Source: Persicaria tinctoria (lineage: Eukaryota; Streptophyta; Magnoliopsida; Caryophyllales; Polygonaceae). From it: 64,000 nucleotides of DNA. Numbering within the stretch: position 1 is the first letter of the stretch; every line of letters starts with the position of its first letter. Under the pieces are notes generated by a model. It saw only the letters and a list, made by a program, of their open reading frames with translations, ran no database searches and was not told where the DNA came from. Positions 56,970-64,000 of the stretch are shown here, piece after piece. The stretch spans positions 17,429,967 through 17,493,966 of the forward strand of contig JBANSL010000004.1 of NCBI GenBank assembly GCA_037127255.1. Reading direction: 5' to 3'. A program made the position numbers and the translations under genes.

Positions 56970-57060
56970 TAGTATTTTTGAAGAGGACTCGAAGGAGAAG
57001 GAGAATTATCAAACTTTCGAAGAGGACTCGAGGGAGAAGGAGAATTGTCAAAGAGGAAGA
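56970..57060 (+). repeat. Tandem repeat of about 36 bp
   Basis: GAAGAGGACTCGAAGGAGAA and GAAGAGGACTCGAGGGAGAA, each followed by GGAGAATT(A/G)TCAAA, near the right end of the Mutator-like element. Confidence 0.75.
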
Positions 57061-57500
57061 GCGTGAGGGAGGAATATCAGTAATTTTGAAGATAATTGGG
57101 ATTAATTAGGGAGAGAGAGGATCTTGACCCTTGAATTACATTAACGGTAGAGATTGTTTAATTAGGACGATATTAGGTGAAACTCGTAAGGAGAGGATCC
57201 AAATCCTTTCGAGATTGTCAATTTTTTCTTTTTTAAATTAAAAAATTCATAATTTGATAATTTTACAATAAATTGTAATTATATAAAAAAATTAATTATA
57301 TATAATTATAAATCAACAGGGTCAATCGGGTCAAAATTACCGGGTCAATCAGGTCACCGGGTCGAAACCCAGATTACCCGGAAAATTTCCGTTTTTTCGG
57401 GTTCGAGTCGAAAAAAAAATCCGGGTTCAGGTCGAAAATTTTCCGAGCGTTTGGGTCGGGTCACCGGGTCGGGTTGTGTTTTGACATGTCTAGTAAAAAT

Positions 57501-58012
57501 GAACATGTGACAAGGTCGACCCGCCATTTCAAAAAAAAAAGTTAAAAAAAATATAATTATTATTATGGCATATTTTCCTCCCTTTGTCAAGGGGTGGATG
57601 GGGTGAAGTTTGGGGGGGATTTTTCACCTTGGGAGGGGAAGGTGGAGAGGTGAAAGGAGTTTCATCCATTCCAGCTATTAAATGAAGTTGAAAAAAGTGG
57701 AAATGCAAAACCGGCCCTTATTATGTATATTATTCTTAGAATAATTTATAATAAAAACATAAACTAAACGTGGATCAAAAATCACCCTCATCTTATTCTC
57801 TCATTTCCAACGTAGGACAAGAGTTTTATTCCACATTGAAATTTAACGGTTAGAATGAGAAAGGATTATATATGCGTACCTCATCTTCTCATAACCCCCC
57901 ATTCACTTTAAGTTTTATTTCCTACTTTACCCCATATTTTTTTTAAAAATAATAAAATATTAAAGTCGTTGTTTATAACAGCGACTTATGTATTTTTTTT
58001 TCAACTTTTAAT
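57501..58012. other. Relic of hAT-type core and unassigned DNA
   Basis: 57720-57900 resembles the core of the element at 22989 (AATTTATAAT...CATTTCCAA...GTGGAACAA). No gene. Confidence 0.45.
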
Positions 58013-58204
58013 GTGTGTATTTTTATAAGGATTGTTAGTTTCCCCGTAGAAAGAAAGAGAGATGGTAGAGAAAGAGAAAAGGAGGGAAAACTCTCATTTC
58101 CAGTTCCCAATTCTAACTCTAGGGTTCACCGCTTGTCTCTCACCTCTCTCATCGCCTCATCTCACGTCAATCGTCATTCTCTCACCTCTCTCATCACCTA
58201 GGAA

Positions 58205-58611
58205 ATGACGATTGAGGTGGCTCAATCGGACAGAATCACTCATTCCATAGTTGTAGGCATGAATCGATCTGTGGAGCGGTCAAGTCTCAACTCAAGCAAC
58301 AAACGGGGATTTCAGCGGTAAATCCAATTCTCTCTTTCAACGGAAAGAAATTGGAAGACTTCAAAACTCTGCAACAATGTGGGATTAGAGAAGGGGATCG
58401 CCTGGATTTGAAGGTTGAGCAACCCCTAAAGAAGATGATGGTTGGGAAGGAGATCGTCTGTGAAAAGGAATCCAATGTTGTTGTAGATTGACTAGCTCAT
58501 CTGGCCTACAGTTTCCCTGTCGACGTCTGCTTGGAAGATGCTCCAGAACTTTGGATTCTCATTCAGAAGGATGCGCTAGGAAGGACGCTCGTGCAAGACC
58601 GTCCAGCCTAA
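58205..58611 (+). pseudogene. Ubiquitin-like domain joined to a LINE RNase H tail
   Basis: From ATG 58205 a beta-grasp-like start (MTIEVAQSD...VGMNRSVE) runs to 58278; after a one-base shift the frame gives LKQQTGISAVNPILSFNGKK, then TLQQCGIREGDRLDLKVE, a convincing ubiquitin-like domain. The same frame then continues into KESNVVVD, a TGA stop at 58489, LAHLAYSFPVDV and ILIQKDALGRTL, which match the end of LINE RNase H (compare VLIRKDALGWT at 24829). Stop at 58609 and an A-run at 58626. Looks like a broken chimeric retrocopy. A CT-rich leader-like segment precedes it. Confidence 0.6.
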
Positions 58612-58639
58612 TCTTTATCTACTTCAAAAAAAAAAAAGG

Positions 58640-60689
58640 GCGGGGACCACACGATCAAAGAGGGAGGGAGTGTTTAATATATAAAAAAATGAAAATGTGG
58701 AGGGGGCACACCAATTAGTCAGAGAGAAAGGAGTGTTTGAAAAAAAAAATATGAGGAGGTGGGGCCACGAAATCTGACAGAGAGATGGGAGAAGTGAAAA
58801 AAGAAAGTGAATTGGGTGTGTAAGTGGAGAGTAATTGTTATAAAATATAACGACCCGAATATAAATATTCGGGTTACGTTTTGAAGATCGAATACCTTCG
58901 TTCGGATCTTGCAATCCAGGTACGAGTTAAGGTTTTAAAACCAAAATGTTAGTTGGAAAGAAGGGATTTCAGGACCCTAAAACTCGTGAATGGTCCGTTG
59001 GAGACCAGTCTATCCTAAGAGTCTAAGTCACGAGAAACGTGTTTTAGTTCAAAAGCATACAAACAATAAGTGCGATACAGAGTTGCCCCGGAAGAGCCGG
59101 GTCAAAATCAAAACAAAAATAGCAAAATACTAAGTCTCAAAAAATAAGTGGAGTCTTTCGGTCAGCTAGGAGTCCCGAAGGAAACCCTCGTCATGGAAGC
59201 ATGGAACACGCAATGATCAAATACCTTAAACTAACCACAAAGTCAGGCCAAGAGAAGCATTAAGGCCCTAAAGACCTCGCCGAGATCATATAATACGCAT
59301 ATACCTAGAATAAAGGATAGTCTAATGCAGTACTGGAATTTTAAACACACAAGCATGTTGATTGTTATATAAATGCAGAAAAACGATAAATGACCCAAAC
59401 AATGCCAAGCGGCATATCCCACTAAAAAACCACGACCATATCTAGGGTGGCGACTCATCCACTCCCATACCTAGGGGGAGACCACTCTACGCCCATACCT
59501 AGACGTAAAGATCAAGTCATATCCGAGATCACATAGTGTCCATATCATGCTTATGAATATCTCGATAAAATCCGTCATTATGCTCATATAATCAGACTCG
59601 TATGACAAGACTCGATTAGGTACGAATCTGATGGGGTTGGGTCATCCTATGACCCTAGCAAAGACCCTAGACTCATTATAGCTGCCGTTCAGTTCCAAAC
59701 GCATAAAAAATACAAATGCTCATGGGTAAACAAGTCCTAAGCATGATACTACATGGCATGCGATATGCAACACCTACATAATGTATGACACGTCAGCCAT
59801 GAGGTCTGGTCACTGAGTAAGCTCCTGTAGGAAACTTACATGGAGAATAACATAATCCAAAAGAACCACGACAATATCACAAGCAGATCCAATCAGGTCA
59901 CAGGTCACCTAGAAAGCATCACATAACATGCATAAGTCTATGTTCTAATGCATACAATGGTCAAGACTCACATAAGCAAAAATGACTCATATCATCATCA
60001 TCATTATCTCAACCATCTCATATCGTCATATAGCATCTCGTGCTCACATTGTTTTATCTCAATGCATCATATTCCTCATATAACATTTCATATCATCTCA
60101 TCTCATTCTCATGTCATCTCAACATATATCATCAAATAGCATCTCAACATGCTTCATAATCATTTTCATTTTCAACTCAAGATTCCAAATATCAATCATG
60201 CTTGCAACTCATATTCATATCATATCATAATTCACATAATTCCACAAGTAAGATTCATCAATCAATTTACCAAGTTAAGTCCAAGTAAGTCATTTCCAAG
60301 TTTCTAAATGCCCTTAAATCTCAAGTTGAGTCAATTCGATACCCAAAACAATCCTTAAAAACATATTAGCCAAATCAAATGATAAAACATTAAACCAACT
60401 TAAAATCTCATTTTATCAAAATAATCTGGCATGGTTAGAATATCTAAAACCCTTTATGCAAATTATTAAGTCAACTTCCGACCTTTGAAAACATTTCCCA
60501 AAATACCCTTTATAAATATCAAGTTCAAATAGCACAATAATGCCTCCTAAAAGTCTCAACATTTAAATATCATCAACATCACGTACACCATATAATCATA
60601 TAGCCAATACTCATATAAATAACATTTAACAACCAAGTAAACCTGTAAACATTTCATTTAAGCCTTTAAACCAACTTCACCAACTACTA
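58640..60689. other. Unclassified repeat-like DNA
   Basis: 58640-58850 holds three loose units of GGAG-rich sequence with A-runs. 58855-60690 has the look of a long LTR or spacer (start near ACGACCCGAATATAAATATT; CA-rich, many CATATCATCTCAT words). No coding region, no confirmed ends. Confidence 0.35.
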
Positions 60690-61180
60690 AAACAACAACA
60701 ACAACAAACCCAGTATCTCCCGCTTAGAGCAGGGTCTGGGGGGTCGAGATGTACGCACCCTTGCCCCGACTAGGTTGAGAGGGTGTTTCCGAGTGACCCA
60801 TGACCGGTCATCAATGGAAAGAGGAAAACCACACCACTAGAAAACTGGAAATTAAGATGATAAAACACAAAAAGGGACAAAGATGAAAAGATGGGAAGAA
60901 TGCACGTAAGGAAAGTTGAGATAAAAAGGGAAGCATGAGCGAGAAACGTTGCTCCCGACTAGCGTTCGTCAACTCGGATAGCACTCCTCCACTGAATCCT
61001 GTCGTGTGCCATCTCCTCCGAGAGTCCAAGAGCGGTAAGATCATGTCTAATCACTTCACCCCAGCTCTTCTTAGGACGCCCTCTGTCAGGACACCGCTTT
61101 GGGGGTAAAATGAAAGCAAAGTAGTAGAGAAGGAGAAAAAACAACACATCTTTAAAAGACCACTCACTAGACAAGAAGTT
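60690..61180 (-). mobile_element. RTE-type LINE 3' end
   Basis: Minus strand RGRPKKSWGEVIRHDL...ALGLSEEMAHDRIQWRSAIR (60959-61174) is the conserved C-terminus of RTE LINEs, with stop and 3' UTR block (plus strand GATGTACGCACCCTTGCCCC at 60749) and a TTG-repeat tail (60690-60707). 5' truncated. Confidence 0.82.
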
Positions 61181-62268
61181 CTTGTCGTCAGATCACAAGG
61201 AATCAATGTCCATGTAGAAAAACCAATTGGTCCAGTTGAGATTGGTAGTCAAGGCTCCTAAGGCTACAACAGGAAGGCCTTGCCATAGGTTGACATTGTG
61301 GTGGTTATGCTCAAAAGCCTTAAACTAGTAAGTTTGGAACAAGTCGATGATTCATAGGGAGGTTGCCTTTTGGCTTACCCTTAGAAATGCTCTCCAAACA
61401 ATTGAAATTAGCTATTTAGAGACACCTTTAATGGTGAAGAACCTTTTGGATTAGAGGGAAAAAATGGTCACTTGTGTCGGTTAGGAAAAAAAATATCAAT
61501 GGAACAATATTGCAAAACACATTTTATTTAATTTTTATTTGAATTCGGCCCCTTTTTTGTTAATCTCTTGATTTGAAGTAATATCGATACCAAAATTTTA
61601 GTTGTTTTTGTGATTTGGGCTGCACCCAAATTTTAACGAGTTGCCTACGTATCTCTCGGAAGAGAATCAAGCCTTACGTAACTCAAAGGTTTTCATATTT
61701 GTGGTTTCGCATTTGTTTTGTTTGAACAAGAATTTGTGTTTGGGTGGATTTGGAGTTTTGTTTTCTTGTATGCATCAGATAATACAGTTCAAGTTCACCT
61801 TTTAGGAACTTGAACGACACTCCACCAGAGTAATATGAGCCCCTCTTCTAGGAAGAATAACCTGCCTATCATTTGTATGTGAAATTCTTTGATTGAAATT
61901 GGAGTTTGATTTGATTTGGTGTGTCCCAACTCGAAGAGTGGAAGCTTTATATCGAGTTTGAGTGAAAGATTTGGAGTTGATAAATTTTGATTTTGTGGCA
62001 CAACTAGAGTTGACAACTGATTTTAAAGAGATTTGATTGAAAGTTTTGATGTGATTAGACTCGGTGAGATTTGTTTTATAACGAATTTTCTATGTATCCA
62101 CTTAGGGGAATCAAGTCATCATAGTTCAAAAATATGAGTTTTCTTTATTTGATTTGGTTTTGGGTTTAAACTTTGTGTCTGACTTGATTTTGGTTATGTG
62201 TTTGGGTTTGAACTTGATAGAGTACCGAGTTCATTTACTTTGGTTGTTTGCAATTGGATAACGACTTA
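61181..62268. other. Unassigned DNA, probably retroelement-derived
   Basis: Two related phrases, GTTGCCTACGTATCTCTCGG..AATCAAGCC (61638) and a decayed form near 62090, resemble a repeat common in plant retroelements. No gene. Confidence 0.35.
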
Positions 62269-62547
62269 GACCACCTTCAACAATTTCCCTAAAAAATTTC
62301 CAAAATGGGGAAACAACATACATATTCTTCAAATTATTTTTGCTTTAACTCCAACAGCTTCCCTATTTCGAAAATTTGGAGAATTATTTAGCTTAGAGAA
62401 TGCTGCATATTTAGGGAATCCTTTCTATTTTTTCTGCCGCTTCTCCATTTTGGTGAATGTGATGGGGAATCTGTTGGACCATAAAATACCGCAAGATTCT
62501 CCAAAAACTCCAAAATCCCCAAAATAAGGAAACTGTTGAAAATGCTC
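62269..62547. mobile_element. Tourist/PIF-Harbinger-like MITE
   Basis: Ends GACCACCTTCAACAATTTCC and, inverted, GAGCATTTTCAACAGTTTCC, flanked by TTA on both sides (62266-62268, 62548-62550). 279 bp, no protein. Confidence 0.72.
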
Positions 62548-62550
62548 TTA

Positions 62551-63307
62551 TAAAGTTATTTTTATTTTGATTAAAAAGTAGTCTATAAAATATTTTTAAA
62601 ATTTATAACCACTTTTATGAATAAAATAGGAGAATTTATTCACATATATACATCAAGTTTTTAATTTTTTTTTTTAAAATTAGTAAAAAAAAAATTTAAA
62701 TCTATTTGAGATTATAATTTAAATATAAAGCTTAAAATATTATAATATCGTACATATTTGACAAAACTCTAATAGAAATAGACAACGAGTGGTAATTTGT
62801 TAACAAAATCCATTTACTAGATGTTTTATGTAATTTTGTATTTAACAAGTGGTTAAGTGTAACAGCTTATATTTAACTAGTTTGTTTTTTTTTTTGAAAA
62901 TTTCTCTACTTAATTTAACTAGGTGTCAAGATTTTTGGAAGAGAAAAAAAAACAAAGAAAATCTATATCAAGATAGATGGATACATTAGCCGCAACATTT
63001 GGGGCGCGATTTTGTCTCGCTACTATCAAAATAAGCATGTTTGAATTAAGAAACCCAATTGAAACACAAACAAAAACAGCAATAATCAGATTCTCTAATT
63101 AAGAATTCCAAGCGAAAGCGGACACCCACTTGGCAATCTCCCGTTGTATTTCCTTTTTAGAAGAGGTTAACATAAGTCATAATCATATAATAGAAAACAA
63201 AACAAACTCAGAAGGAACATACAAACAAAAAAAAAAGGCCTCTTTCTTAAGGAGAAAGGGGACAAGTAGTCAAAATAAAACGGTTCGAGCCATAAAAATA
63301 AAGATCG
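62551..63307 (+). other. AT-rich flank and leader of the MATE gene
   Basis: No gene. Long A/T runs at 62660-62700 and 62885. No clear TATA box could be chosen. Confidence 0.4.
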
Positions 63308-64000
63308 ATGTCTCTGAAGAAAGAAGAGGAGGAGGAGGAGGAAGATGAGACGGAACTGCACCCTGCGCCGAGCGGGGTTTTGGCATCGGAAGAAGGCGGA
63401 AAACAGGGCGACTACTCAGCTGTGAGGAGCATTGAGGAGGCAAGGCATGTTTGGTGGATCGAATCATCGAAGCTATGGGCGATTGCTGGTCCCATTGCCT
63501 TCAACATTCTGTGCAACTATGGAATCAATTCCTTCACCAACATCTTTGTAGGTCACATTGGTGAGATCCAACTCTCCTCTGTTGTCATTGCCTTGTCTGT
63601 TGTTGCTAACTTCGCCTTCGGATTCCTCGTATGTATTGCATTCCTTCCTTCATTCATTCCATGTCCTAAACACAAACTAGATCAATATATTGATGGATCA
63701 ATTCATATATAATAGTTGGGCATGGGAAGTGCCCTTGAGACTCTTTGCGGACAAGCCTACGGGGCAGGCCGAATAGACATGCTCGGAGTGTACATGCAGC
63801 GGTCTTGGATCATCTTGTTCGGAGCCTGCCTCTTCATCCTGCCACTCTACCTATTCTCGACGCGAATCTTACTCCTCCTAGGCCAGGAAGACGACGTCGC
63901 CATCCTAGCTGGTAACTTCACCATTCAAGTTATCCCGCAGATGTTCTCCCTTGCCCTCAATTTCCCAACACAGAAGTTCCTGCAAGCACAGAGCAAAGTC
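63308..64000 (+). CDS. MATE (DETOXIFICATION) transporter, 5' part
   Basis: Exon 1 is 63308-63628 (107 codons), an 87-bp GT-AG intron follows, and exon 2 starts at 63716 and runs off the window. The N-terminus is acidic (poly-Glu), then KLWAIAGPIAFNILCNYGIN begins the first membrane segment, NIFVGHIGEIQLSSVV the second, and LGMGSALETLCGQAYGAGR the family signature, followed by YMQRSWIILFGACLFILPLY. These are plant DTX/MATE marks, closest by eye to the DTX27-29/35-like group. Family members move flavonoids, alkaloids or other organic ions in exchange for protons or sodium at the vacuolar or plasma membrane; the substrate cannot be told from this part. Confidence 0.93.

Larger units (their letters stand above)
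53953..57206. mobile_element. Mutator-like element, possible Pack-MULE
   Basis: Inverted termini share GGATTTGGATCCTCTCC and remain similar for about 45-60 bp (CCTAATATTGTCCTAAT / CCTAATATCGTCCTAAT). Flanks TTTCGGGTT (53944-53952) and TTTCGAGAT (57207-57215) are a 9-bp duplication with two changes; the undisturbed relative at 50736 shows the empty site. No transposase. A GC-rich, gene-like stretch lies at 54050-54660. Confidence 0.85.
53843..57492. mobile_element. hAT-type MITE split by a Mutator-like element
   Basis: Same family as 50580-51014: left end TAGACTTGTTAAACG, right end TGACATGTCTA, 8-bp duplication GTAAAAAT (53835-53842, 57493-57500). Own length about 390 bp; the rest is the inserted element. 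Confidence 0.88.

Noticed and set aside
59150..60690. Complete LTR element downstream of the ubiquitin-like relic
   Set aside because: Composition is LTR-like but no paired repeat, primer site, purine tract or protein was found.

Overview
This window is nuclear plant DNA, probably from a eudicot. The host genes have short exons with GT-AG introns and plant-specific families (a plant dual-lineage PTP1-type phosphatase, an AGC-VIII kinase with DFD instead of DFG, a DTX/MATE carrier). The rest is a dense, deeply nested collection of plant transposable elements. RTE-type LINE 3' ends with TTG-repeat tails hint at an asterid, but that is a weak guess.

Layout. Positions 1-14679 are a minus-strand Ty1/copia element. 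Its 3' LTR is cut by the window edge and its gag gene is split by a plus-strand Athila-like Ty3/gypsy element (4592-12932). The gypsy element has two 1240-bp LTRs, a 5-bp target duplication, a tRNA-Asp type primer site, gag, protease and a third ORF, but has lost reverse transcriptase, most of RNase H and integrase. The PTP1-like gene follows at 14879-20725 (8 exons). Its fifth intron carries a hAT-type element that has an internal tandem duplication and a Stowaway MITE. From 21.2 to 26 kb a minus-strand LINE relic is broken by a hAT-type element, which is broken by a plus-strand LINE, which is broken by another hAT-type element. An AGC1-type protein kinase gene lies at 26664-28399 (2 exons).

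From 28.7 to 41 kb there are only repeats: two SINE-like insertions with target duplications, a CACTA relic with tandem repeats, a gypsy relic hit by a 1.18-kb TRIM and by a solo LTR, a further retroelement relic, a Stowaway-like MITE and a hAT-type MITE. The largest host gene occupies 41292-53590 on the minus strand: 11 exons coding for a 593-residue protein with an RS-rich N-terminus, a J-domain and a DUF3752-like C-terminus. Its 7.2-kb sixth intron holds an RTE LINE fragment and three hAT-type elements. Just upstream of its start codon sits a four-level nest (hAT relic, hAT, Mutator-like element, and a pair of inverted tRNA-like sequences). A ubiquitin-like/LINE chimeric relic (58.2 kb), repeat-like DNA, another RTE fragment and a Tourist-like MITE lead to the 5' end of a MATE transporter gene (63308 to the window edge).

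The four host genes show no pathway relationship and no operon-like logic applies. Exon joins were made by eye from splice sites, phase and protein-family similarity. Each host model keeps an open frame (336, 553 and 593 residues; the MATE gene is truncated). The target-site duplications quoted were each read directly from both flanks.
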